Origin: Poronia punctata
Lineage: Eukaryota; Ascomycota; Sordariomycetes; Xylariales; Xylariaceae
Assembly: GCA_022579005.1 (NCBI GenBank)
Contig: MU401533.1
Location: 94,152 to 158,151, forward strand
Length of the DNA: 64,000 nt
Reading direction: 5' to 3'
Of this stretch, positions 53,893 to 64,000 are shown piece after piece. The notes under the pieces were generated by a model, which was not told the origin of the DNA, ran no database searches, and saw only the letters and a list, made by a program, of their open reading frames with translations. The position numbers and the translations under genes are program-made. How positions within the stretch are numbered: position 1 is the first letter of the stretch; the number at the start of each line of letters is the position of its first letter.

Positions 53893-56076
53893 ATGGACGA
53901 TGATACCTCGGACGGCAGTCCTCGACGCCGATCACAGCCGACTCGGAATCTTCCATCGCGACAGGCAAAGTTAAATAGTAGGAAGCCTCTTCGTGCAACT
54001 CGGTCCACAGCCGCCTACTTTTCCAGCCCCGGTAGTGAACAAATATCTTGCCTCGACACAGACCACGGGACCCCTCTGCGAAGATCTCCTCGTATCCGAC
54101 GTTCTGCACGGAATAGGGCGAAACCTGCGGCTGGAGTTAAACGTCGGCGCATCCAGTCACCCGGCAAAGCAAGTCTCTTGCGCCGACCAAAAACTCCGGT
54201 AGACGCTATACCCGACGGGCCCAAAGTCTTTCCGCCATGGGTAACGCTGCCCTACCATGTCTGGCTGTCCGTCTTCGATTTCGTTGCTGCCCCCATTCGA
54301 GGCACCACCTCGCGAGTCGACAATGTGGGCGAGGCCGTCCACACCTTGATATCAGGAGCTCGCACTTGTAGGGTCTTGCTCGAACCGGCCTTGGCGGGAT
54401 TGTACAAATGCCCACCTTTCCAGCGGCCGTATCTTAACAAGCCTTCTCATGTCTCATTCATGCATTTCGTCAATGTACTCGCCCTTCCACCATCTGAGAC
54501 CATGGTAACTTATCGCCCCAAAGTCGAGACGCTGCGTATCGACGTCGATGCATTTCTCAGCAGGAAGGTGAACGGGGCTCATTTGACACTACAGAAAGTG
54601 CTCAGTAACCTGCCTCGGTTATCGAGCCTCGAATTGTTCCACCCTGCAGATGATCCCCCCTATAGGGATCTCAAGGCGAACTTGCGATGGAGAGTTAGCG
54701 AGAGAGACCTACTGGGGGCCTTGATGCCGAGCCCCACCACCGACCGTTCCACGGAGGGCAGAATTCAGAAAGTGGGCCTGCGGAGTTGGCGTTGGAACTC
54801 CCGTCTGGTCCCGGATACCCTCTCGCTCGAGCGTCTGCCGACTATCCACAGCCTTCCCAGTTTTCGGGGGCTACGCAAGGTGGCCTTTATCAACTACCAG
54901 CTTCCCTCTCTCACACAGTTTCCTGCCAGGGCTCGCGAAAGCCAAGAAGCTCAAGACCAAGATGCACAGGCGGTTGCTCATCTCGCAGCATCTATATCGG
55001 CGCTGCCGGATCTGCAACATCTCATCATCGAGTCTTCTGCATTAGCTAATGGCTCATTACTCGAACGGCTCCCGAAAGGCCTCTCCCATCTGGAACTCGT
55101 GAATTGCTGGGAGATCACTAGTGAAGACATGTCGGCATTCCTTAAATCCCACGGGCACTCGTTGGTTCATCTGACACTGAAACATTGCCAATCATTGAGC
55201 CTGGGGTTCTTGCCCGTGCTGGGCACGTCGTGTCGAAATCTAGCCCATTTGGAGGTGGTCTTGTCTTACTATAGACATCATGCTGCCTATGCCGACAACA
55301 AGCCGGAATACGCCAGGCTTCTGGAGGAGGACCAAGTGCCGACGTGGCCCTCTTCCCTCCAAAGCATTGAGCTCATCAACATGCGCAATTGGACGCGCGG
55401 AGCTGCAGAAATGTTCTTCTCGAGCTTGACGCAGAATGCAAAGGCGCTTCCCAACCTACGGCGACTGGAATTCAAGGTGATTCTCAATATCGAGTGGCGT
55501 CAACGGCAAGAGTTGAGGCGGTCTCTAGCCGACAAGATGACGCGAACCTTCAAAAGGAAGTGGCGACCGCCGAGGGAACAAGCCGCGTTGCATCATGCAC
55601 GGGAGGCGACACCGACGAGTCCTGATATAATCGATTTCCACACTCCGGTCAGGCGCCGAAGCAGTCGGATCATGGATCAGTCTACGACGCTAGTTTCGAG
55701 CACGAATAAGGCAGGCTCTTCGCAGCGTGGCCGTGGCAGTGGCAGTGGCAATTGGGCCAAGGACCTCGACTTTCCTCTTGGTCAAAACACGAAGCCGGTT
55801 AGATGTGTGTCTGCCAAATTCGACGCCGACGACGAAGACAGTAGTGAAGACGAACTCGCCATGTGTGACACGCCGCCGCGCCGAAAGCAGAGCAGGACGA
55901 CGGCGGCTAAGAATACGGGCTTGCAAGTTGAATTCATCCATGGTCTTTGCGATGTTGTCGACATACAGATCGACAATCAGCGGCCAGCCGAACGACAATT
56001 TGAAATGGACGACTTTGTGGATTCGGTGGAAGTGACGGATCCAGAATGGAATAGCGAAAACGACGATATGGATTGA
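53893..56076 (+). CDS. F-box/leucine-rich-repeat-like protein
   Basis: Single exon, 727 residues. A basic, Ser/Arg-rich disordered N-terminus (about 1-110) precedes an F-box-like segment FPPWVTLPYHVWLSVFDFV. Irregular leucine-rich repeats follow: LSNLPRLSSLELFHP, LPDLQHLIIESSALANGS, LSHLELVNCWEIT, LVHLTLKHCQSLSLGFL, CRNLAHLEVVLSYY and LPNLRRLEFKV. The C-terminal ~200 residues are disordered, with a Gly-Ser repeat (GSGSGNW) and acidic clusters (DADDEDSSEDELA). The layout fits an SCF substrate receptor, in which the F-box binds Skp1 and the LRRs the target; no particular orthologue (Grr1, Pof) is evident. A nuclear location is plausible from the KRRR and RRPK clusters. Assigned from the pattern, so the function is inference. 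Confidence 0.75.
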   Translation: MDDDTSDGSPRRRSQPTRNLPSRQAKLNSRKPLRATRSTAAYFSSPGSEQISCLDTDHGTPLRRSPRIRRSARNRAKPAAGVKRRRIQSPGKASLLRRPKTPVDAIPDGPKVFPPWVTLPYHVWLSVFDFVAAPIRGTTSRVDNVGEAVHTLISGARTCRVLLEPALAGLYKCPPFQRPYLNKPSHVSFMHFVNVLALPPSETMVTYRPKVETLRIDVDAFLSRKVNGAHLTLQKVLSNLPRLSSLELFHPADDPPYRDLKANLRWRVSERDLLGALMPSPTTDRSTEGRIQKVGLRSWRWNSRLVPDTLSLERLPTIHSLPSFRGLRKVAFINYQLPSLTQFPARARESQEAQDQDAQAVAHLAASISALPDLQHLIIESSALANGSLLERLPKGLSHLELVNCWEITSEDMSAFLKSHGHSLVHLTLKHCQSLSLGFLPVLGTSCRNLAHLEVVLSYYRHHAAYADNKPEYARLLEEDQVPTWPSSLQSIELINMRNWTRGAAEMFFSSLTQNAKALPNLRRLEFKVILNIEWRQRQELRRSLADKMTRTFKRKWRPPREQAALHHAREATPTSPDIIDFHTPVRRRSSRIMDQSTTLVSSTNKAGSSQRGRGSGSGNWAKDLDFPLGQNTKPVRCVSAKFDADDEDSSEDELAMCDTPPRRKQSRTTAAKNTGLQVEFIHGLCDVVDIQIDNQRPAERQFEMDDFVDSVEVTDPEWNSENDDMD

Positions 56077-56999
56077 CTAGACTCTCGCGCCCCGAGTTTC
56101 AGCATTGCACACACACCAATGCGCTCTCATGACGACTCATGATAAATGTTCGATATTTTGATGTCTACTTTTTTTTTTCTTGTTTCCCCCACATCCTTTC
56201 TTTTGGCGTTTCGGAGTTTCTACAGGGAAAGGAGATGACTTGGGCGTCATCCGGTTAGACAATGACAAAAGTGAAGAGTGTCAAGAAACGCAAGGGTTGG
56301 TACGTTATGAAAGTTGATACCCACTTACAAGGACGGAACGGAACGACAAGTGGCAAATACCTTTCCAACTGTCAGGAACACGAAGCACACATTGTTATGT
56401 TTGTTTCATCGCATTGTATTCCGGGCAAGGGACATGCATATTATATTAGACAACAGCTTCAGGAGCATGACAGAAACACATAATAACATAATTAGAATAA
56501 TTGCCTTGTACATTAGGTAGCACGTCATGAAAGATATGCCGTTGAACAGTGTCTTCTTTTTTTTCTTTTTTTCGTCTACACCTTGGGTGTAAAATAGTAG
56601 GTTGAACAGATGAAGATGGTGGGTGGTACGGAATAAGGGTGATTGTTTGTTTGTCCTAGCTGTGTGACAAAGGTTCAGGGAGGGACTCGGTGATTAATTG
56701 ACCTGGTGCGACGATGACGGGTATAATTCTAAAACATGCGGCGGAGATGGTTGTTGTTCTTACTACTTGTAGGGCCGTTTGCTTCATTAGGCAGATTGAA
56801 TGATAGCGGTGAGTTGTAAAAAGAGGGTTGGTTGTAGAGATCATGACGTTCGTTTCTAACTTGCTTATAGTACTCATTTATATACACACATATATATACA
56901 CACATATATATACGTCGATAATTTAATACTTGAAAGAGGGGGGGAATAAGAGAAAGAAAAACACATAATCCCCCCCCCCTTTACTTCCACACACTTCAT
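56077..56999. other. Convergent 3' intergenic region F-box gene / P450
   Basis: No gene. Contains (TA/CA)n runs at 56880-56912 and C9 near 56970-56980. Confidence 0.5.
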
Positions 57000-58863
57000 C
57001 TACCTAACCTCCAAAGCATCAAGATCAATCTCGGCCTTTCTCCTCCTCGCCTGAATCCTCGTCATGGCATCGACCGAACTACTAGTCTCAAACACTCTCG
57101 GCTTCGGCTTCTCGGCCCCGGGCACATATCGCCAATCATACTTCATGAGCAAATGACAAAGGATGATCTTGATCTCGTTGGAGGCGAAGAACCGGCCTGG
57201 GCAAGCGTGTTCGCCGTGGCCGAAACTCAAGTGGGTCGGACTGGTGGTGACGAATTGCCAGCTGTTCTCCTGGCCCGGTTCCTGGCGTTTCTTGACGAAG
57301 CGCGCGACGTCGAATTTCTCGGGCGACGGGTACACGGCTGGGTTGGAGAAGTCGCTTACTACGGCTATCCGCACGCCCGAGGGGATCTGCGTGCCGTCGG
57401 AGAGGAGGAGCGGTTTTTCGACGTAGCGGTTCATCGACACTATTTTTTTGGGGGGGATTTTGTGGTTAGTCAAGTGTGTTTGTTTATGTTTATGTAAATG
57501 TGATTGTGATGTGTGTGAGAGTATAGGTAGGTAGGTAGGTAGGTAGGAAAAAAAAAAAAACTTACTTGTAGCCAAAGGCGTAACCCTCTGACTTTCCTTC
57601 AAGAAACTATCCATAAGCCTCAGCTTATACAACGTAGTCTTCGCCCAACCCTCCCTCCCCACAACCTCGACAATCTCCTCGCGCAACTGATCAATCAGAT
57701 CCGGATACTCGCAAATATCCAACAAGGCCCGACAGGCGCTCTCAGTCGTGGTATGTATAGCCGCCATGGTCAAGCTCAGTTGTCCAGACACGAGGTCGAG
57801 ATCCGGCCTACCCTTCGCGATATCATACATCCAACCAATCGTGTCCGAGACCTTTGGCGGTTTCTCCCCCGCCGCCTTGGCCGCGTCCACGGCTTTTTTC
57901 CTGCGTTCGACTTCGGGGGCGATCAACCTCTTCGCGTCGCGCACGGAACCGCGCAGCCGGGAAGAATGCGGCGCCATGAGATATGTAAACGGACGGACGA
58001 ACCACGGCGTCATGCGCATTAGGAAAGAGAGCGCGAAGGTGTCGACCGTGAACGTCTTGGCGATATCTAACCATCGTCTGTTGCGACATAATTCGGCGCC
58101 CAGGAAGACGCGGGACGAGGCGCGCGCGACGATCTCGAGCATGTCTTCGCGGATCAGCCGGCTCGACCATTCTTTTCCGTCGCCCAGCACGTCGTCTATA
58201 CAGGCTATCGTCTCGTCGACTAGGTCCGGGGTCACGAGGCCGAGGGACTGGGTTAGTTTTACGCGGACCGTGTCCCGGAGGAGGAAGTCGTTCGAGGTTC
58301 CTTGTTTTTGTGGTTCGAAGCCGGGGTAGTTGACGAAGAAATCCTGTTGTAAAAAGGAAAAAAAAAAAAATTCGTTAACTGCCGAATTTCACTGGTAGAA
58401 TGTGAGTTTGGGGGAAAAGAAAATAGAATATACCTTTGCAAAAGCCTTGGAGAAGTCGAGAGAGGGTAAATTCCGAAGCTCGTCGGCGAATTTATTAGGC
58501 AAGAGGATCTTGGGACCCGTTCCTGTCATGACTTGGAAAGGACCTCCATTTGTCTATTTTCCAACCAAGCCAGTTTTTAAATCAGCCAACTTTACACACA
58601 CAAACACAAACACATATATTCTCTCATAAAAAGAAAAAGAAAAAAAGAAAAAAAAAACTCACTCTTTCAAGACCTTCCTGTATGACCTCCTGACTATGAA
58701 ACGCAAAACTCTTCCTCGGGCTCAACCCCCGAACACTTATAAGCGGGAATCCGGGCGCCGGCTTCTCTCTCGTGAGATATGAATATATTATCCCAACGAT
58801 CAAAGTCAGGGCAATGACCTGAATGGACGTGGGTAGTCCTTCGATTTTCCGTATAGCCTCCAT
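57000..58863 (-). CDS. Cytochrome P450 monooxygenase, ent-kaurene-oxidase-like
   Basis: Four exons: 58863-58663, 58553-58434, 58343-57566 and 57439-57000; 512 residues. The N-terminal anchor (VIALTLIVGIIYSYL) is followed by a Pro-rich hinge (PAPGFP). The I-helix reads MAAIHTTTESACR (AGxxTT-like), the K-helix ExxR motif is KESQR, and the heme-binding loop is FGHGEHACPGRFF with the thiolate Cys near 446. The context around MNRYVEKPLLLSDG and LPNKFADELRNLPSL resembles fungal ent-kaurene oxidase / GA P450-4 and related indole-terpene P450s. It would act in the ER membrane with P450 reductase. The substrate is unknown, and no synthase or other tailoring gene adjoins it; the next 5 kb to the right is spacer and AT-rich DNA. 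Introns are short; the last (57440-57565) contains a TAGG microsatellite. Confidence 0.92.
57523..57548 (+). repeat. (TAGG)n microsatellite in the P450 intron
   Basis: About six perfect TAGG units within intron 57440-57565. The same tetranucleotide occurs in intron 1 of the sugar transporter and as short runs in many spacers. Confidence 0.88.
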
Positions 58864-60050
58864 CTTTTAACTTATTATTCACTACCTTGACGTAGGTAAA
58901 GACGGTAAAGTTGGAGAAAGCGGTAAAAAAAAAGGATGTAGGAATGGGTATTTTACTATTATATATATATATGGACATTATGAAACGAGCTCATCCCTTC
59001 GGACCCCTCTAGACCGCAACGGCAATGTCGCCCGAGTCCCACTTGAACATTGTGGAGATATACGTGGACGTTGGACGTGGACGTTGGACATCATCGTCTG
59101 TCCGTGTACGAGCTCTCGTATTGTATGTTAAAAACGGCCAAACTCGTTTATACATTCGGGTAGACTGATCAAGTTATGAATGACCGGGGGGGTTTTGCAT
59201 AACTTTTGTGTATCTTTCGCCGGGAACGTTTTACCATTCACGATATCTGATTCGTGACTGGTCCGATCTGATCTGCATTTTCACGGCAGTTCCGTCATCC
59301 GTGCTACTAACCTAACCTTTTTGCCGAATGCTACATACTTTGAATTTGCTATTACCTATATCGTACTTACCTACTCGTTTTATATGTAGATCCATTTGTA
59401 AAAATTACCAAGTCCTCGCTTCTGATTTAGAAAGAGCATAAGAAGAACGTTGCTTAACCAAGATAGGTAGATGGATAACACACCTGTCAACCCTAAATTT
59501 ATGCCATACTCGTACTCGTAGATAAAAAATCCAAGCATATGCTTGCAAGGTATTACAGCTCGGTAATTCCAAGTAACTAATAAACTACGGCTCGGGACCG
59601 TCGGGAAAATAAGCACTGACAGACAAAGCTATTCCTAGAAAAGGTTAACTAAACCGGATTTTTATAATTATCTCTTTTAGTTTAGACTATACTAGACTAG
59701 ATTAGTTGGTCTCCCTTTTTCTAAATACCTAAAATCTAAACTGCCGAGCTGGGAAAAGTTATGTCTGCCGTGAACTAATAAAAGCCCGACTCTCCGACCA
59801 TACTCGTAACGTACAAAACTTCATGTTAGTATGTACATAGGGTATTTCCTTTTCCCCGGAGCCCCGGCAGGGAGAAACTTACCGGCTTTGCTTTCGGTTT
59901 TTATAAACATACCGGCTTTCCGGGTGTTTTTATTTTTATTTTTAATCGGCTACCTAGACTACTAACCTACATATAGGTAGTCGACTAAGGTTTCTTTACA
60001 TATAGAGACATAATATATACATAGATAAGTACCGTTATGCTTTTGGTCTT
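58864..60050. other. P450 upstream region, grading into the AT-rich block
   Basis: The P450 promoter and then increasingly AT-rich DNA from about 59600. No gene or transposon coding remnant found. Confidence 0.55.
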
Positions 60051-63000
60051 ACGGTGCTAACGTGGTTTAACGTACTAATTAAAGTACGTAAACTTGTATT
60101 AACTAGTATAGAAAACTTATTAATATATTAAATATAAAGTAAAATAAAGAAAAAGTATTTAAAGGTTTAAAATATATAAAATATAAGTAAATACTATACT
60201 TAGTACTTACTTTTAATTATTTTATATTATTTTTTATATATTAGTACTTTTATTTTATATAGTTTACTTATTTTTATAACTAGCAAATTTATATTACTTT
60301 TTTTGCTAATATAATTGTTTTTAATTATGCTTTTATACTTTTTACTATTATTATAAACTTTACTACTGCTTTAACTACTTTAATTAATTTTAGCTAGCGT
60401 TAATAATTTTTTTTTATTTTACTATAGTATTATTTTGCTTATATATTATAAGCTTTTTATAAAATAGCTATTTTTTAAATATGCTAAAAATAAGTTAGTA
60501 CTATTATATTTATTTATTAATATTATATTTTTTAAGCTTTAAAGTTAATATATATTATTTAAATAGTAATTAATAATTACTTAAAAGCTATTATAAAAAA
60601 GTTTAGCTTTATATGCTTATTATTATACTTATAATACTTAATTTTTAGTACTATAAATATAAATTAAACTTTTTTTTTTTTATAAGTAAGCTTAAATTTA
60701 GTTTTAAAACGCTATTATACTATTATACTACTAGCATGCTATTAGTGCTTTATAATAAAGCGCTAGCTTTTTTTATACTTTTTACTTTTTTTTTTAGTTA
60801 GTTTATAAGTATATTTAGCATATTTTATAATATTTATATTTTAAAGCAACTTAGTACTAAATAAAAAAAAAATAATTACTATAGCTACTAAGTTTAAGTA
60901 CTTAATTATATATTTATATTATAAAAGCAAGTAAAGCAAGTAAATTATAATACTAATTTATTATAGCTTTATAAAATATAATTTTTTTAAAGTTTTTATT
61001 AACTTTTTTAACTTTATTATTACTTTATAAATATAATAGCGTTATAAGCTTAAAAATAAACTTATTAAATTTATACTATTTTATTAATTTTATACTTATA
61101 AAGCTAGCACTATTATTATAAATTTATTTTTTTAAAAATTTAAAAATATAGCTTATTTTTATTACTAAAAGCTTAGTATTAACAAATTTTATACTTAGTA
61201 TAATTTTTGCTTTTACTTATAATATAATATATTTAATATAAATAAGCATATTTTAGTTGCTTATATATATATATAGTTTATTATTTACTTTATAAGCAGC
61301 GCTAATAAAATAATTAGCTAAAAGTTAAGTAGTTAAATTATTAGCAGCTTTATAAGTTAATATAAAGTATATTTTGCTATAACTTGCTATATAATAAAAA
61401 CTATTTTAAAATACTAAAAAGCTTTGCTTATTTTATAAGTTAAAATGCTAATATTTAAGTAGCTAAAATACTTATATAATTTATAACTTTTTTATATTAA
61501 ATTTTTAAATTTAAGTACTTTAAATAGCAATACTGCTTAGCTTATAATGCTTATAGCATATAAAAGCTTGCTAAAAACGCGTTAAAAGTGCTTTACTTTA
61601 TAAAAGCGTTTTTTATATATTATAAAGTACTTATAGCTTTATTTAAAGTTAATATTTTTAAGCAAATTTAAGCTATACTAAATATGCTTAAAAATAGCTT
61701 ATAAATTAAGTTTATTAAATTATTATAGCAATGTTACTTTTAGTACTACTTTATTATTAGCTATAGCTTTTTTAAGCTTTAATAGTTAGTTAGCTAATAT
61801 GTTTGCTTTACTTAGCTTATATATTATTTAAACTTTATAGTATTTTATAGTGTTAAAAAATTAAACTATTTATATAAGTTACTTTGCTTTTATTTAAATA
61901 AGCATTAATAATTAATAGTTTATTTAAACTATTATATTATTATTTTTAACTTAGTAACGCTAATATTATAAGCTAAGCATAATAGTAAAAAGTTTATATT
62001 TTTATATAAAGTATTAAAACTACGTTTTTATAAGCTTTTTAAAGTAGTAAGCTATAAAATATAATAATAATTTTATATTATATAAATAAAGCTATATTAA
62101 GCAAGCTTTAATATATAAGCTACTTAAATTAAAATTAATAATAAATAAAAATTGTTAATTAAAACTTTAAACTATAAGCATTATAATAATAGCTATATAA
62201 ATTTTATATTATACTTTTTATACTTTTAGTAATAGTATTACTAGTATGTTTTTTAAGCTGCTTAAAAAAGCAATTAAAAGTGTTAAATAATATATAAAGT
62301 AATATATAAAATATTTAAAATATTTTATAGCGTTTATAAACGCTTAAATTTTAATTATAGTTTATAATATTAAACGTTTAAGCACTATAAATACTTTAGC
62401 TAAATTAGCTTTAATTTTATTAGCAAATATATAAAAGCTTAAAAAAACGCTTTTATAAATAAATATAAAATATTTTTATATATTAATTATTATTTTATAT
62501 TTTATAAAGCAAGCAAACACTTTATAGCAGCGTTTATAAAGTTATTTAATTAAATTTTTTTAAATATAAATATTATTTAAAAAGCTAGCAAACTACTTAT
62601 AATATTTTTTAAATATTTTTTAAATTAGCGCTTAAAATATTATAAATATGTTATATAGCTTAAATAGCATAATAAGCTACTTATAAATACTAAAAAGTAT
62701 TATAAATGTAGTTTTTTTATAATTTTTTTTATAAACTTTAATATATTAAAAACTATTTTTTAAGTTAATAAAAATATATTATTAGTAGCTAGCAGCACGC
62801 TAAACTTTATTTTATATATTTAAAAGTAAATATATATGCTTTTTAGTTTATTTATTAACTTTTTAAAAATTATAGTATATATGCTATATAACTTTTTTAT
62901 TATATTTAAAAAAGTTTTTATTTAATATAGTAGCTTTTAAAGCTTTTTTTAAAGTTAAAAGCGCTAGTAATCCTTATAAACTTTTGCTTTTTTAAATATA

Positions 63001-64000
63001 AATGCTAAAGTAAGCTTTAATAAAATTATAAAGCATACATTTTTATAATAAGCTATATTTTTATAGTAGTAGCTTAATAAGTATGTTATTATTAGTATTA
63101 ATATAATATTTAGTTTTAGCTATAATGTTTATATATTATTTTTTAAAATTAAATAAGCTTAAAAAACTTTTTATATACTAGTTTAGTAACGCTTAAATTT
63201 TAAAGTTTTAAAGCGTTACTTTATACTACTTAACTTTTATTACTAGCTTTATAATACTTAGTATATAAGTTATATTTATTTAAATTAGCTTTAAAATGCT
63301 TAAGTAAGCTAATTTTAAGCTTATAGCTATAATATTATATATTAATATTATTATAAGCTTACTTTTAAAGTTTATAAATATAATAATTTTAAATTAATTA
63401 TATATTATAAATATACTACTTTACTTATAAAACTTTTGCTTGCTAATAATTAATTTACTAAAAAATGTACTATTTAATACTACGCTACTAGTTATTAATT
63501 ATTTATTTAATTTATAATTATTTATATTAATTTATTTTATTTTAACTTTATAATTTTTTATTACTTATAAGCTTTAACTTTTTACTTTATATATTTAGTT
63601 TTTATATTAAAAGTTATAAAGCTTTAGCTATACTATAAAGCTTTTAAAAACATAATAATAAATATATTTATAGTTAAAAAACATTATAAAAACGCTTTTA
63701 TTACTAAGCATAGCTTTAAAAATATTATAATAGTTAAAGTAACTATTATATAACTTTTTTTATTTTAATTATAGTTTATTTATACTTTTATTTTATTAAA
63801 CTAATAAAATAAAGCTGTTTTATTAGTTATTTATTGCTATAATAGCTTGTTTAAAAATATTATATTTTTTATTGCTATTAAGCTATTATTTTAATATAAT
63901 ACTATTTTTACTTTTTTTATTATTTAGCTTATTAGCTTAATAGCTATTAAAATAAGTTTTTTTATATAGTTTTTAGCTACTTATAAGCTTATAAGCTTGC
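60051..64000. repeat. AT-rich, gene-less block with the appearance of RIP-degraded repeat DNA
   Basis: From roughly 60050 to the window end almost every base is A or T; G and C remain mainly in GCT, AGC, ACT and AGT contexts, and TA steps dominate on both strands. No frame of 60 codons exists in nearly 4 kb. The change from the neighbouring gene-containing DNA is fairly sharp. This is the pattern of repeat-induced point mutation (C-to-T, mostly at CpA, on both strands) acting on a repeated element. It is too degraded for me to name the parent element. It extends beyond the window. Confidence 0.88.

Noticed and set aside
60051..64000. Mitochondrial DNA insertion or centromere as explanation for the AT block
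   Set aside because: No mitochondrial gene, tRNA or coding fragment is visible, and nothing centromere-specific can be read; RIP-degraded repeat is the simpler reading. Not excluded.

Overview
The window is nuclear DNA of a filamentous ascomycete (Pezizomycotina). Evidence: many short introns with GTRNGT donors and CTAAC/CTGAC branch sites; fungal families such as a PTH11-like receptor, a CmcJ/AsaB-type oxidoreductase and an ent-kaurene-oxidase-like P450; a Fet3/Ftr1 iron-uptake pair; a PRC2 subunit; and an AT-rich block that looks like RIP-mutated DNA. Sordariomycetes is my guess for class, with low confidence. All gene models were built by hand from donor, branch and acceptor signals and checked for phase.

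Layout. 1-11 kb is gene-poor and accessory-like: a CmcJ-like oxidoreductase cut by the left edge, a PTH11-type receptor, an unrecognised repeat-bearing gene with an in-frame stop, long simple-repeat-rich spacers, and an 82-residue secreted/anchored protein. 12-30 kb is dense housekeeping: DPH3, peroxisomal ABC transporter PXA2, saccharopine reductase LYS9, tRNA-Ala(AGC), GPI15/PIG-H, PUS3, a divergent Rho-like GTPase, RPC17, Hsp90 co-chaperone p23, ESCRT-III VPS24 and a BTB protein. A 429-bp MITE-like element with clean terminal inverted repeats and a 10-bp target duplication sits between PUS3 and the GTPase. 32-37 kb is a divergent FTR1/FET3 high-affinity iron uptake pair with two SreA-type sites (ATCWGATAA) in the shared promoter. 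38-56 kb holds ATP2, a triose-phosphate-transporter-family gene, SF3B2, a nine-exon sugar transporter, SUZ12 and an F-box/LRR-like gene. 57-59 kb holds a cytochrome P450. From about 60.05 kb to the end the DNA is extremely AT-rich and has no coding potential.

Main points for a second look: (1) LYS9 appears to contain a spliceosomal twin intron (stwintron), because only nested splicing restores the conserved frame; (2) a MULE-like MITE; (3) a PHD-type C4HC3 finger at the SUZ12 C-terminus, revealed by a third exon; (4) paired SreA sites between FTR1 and FET3, with a lone copy upstream of the small secreted protein; (5) a premature TAG, consistent with a C-to-T change, in the repeat gene at 6.6-7.8 kb; (6) a Rho-like GTPase lacking the catalytic Gln; (7) a second T-arm-like hairpin just after the tRNA.
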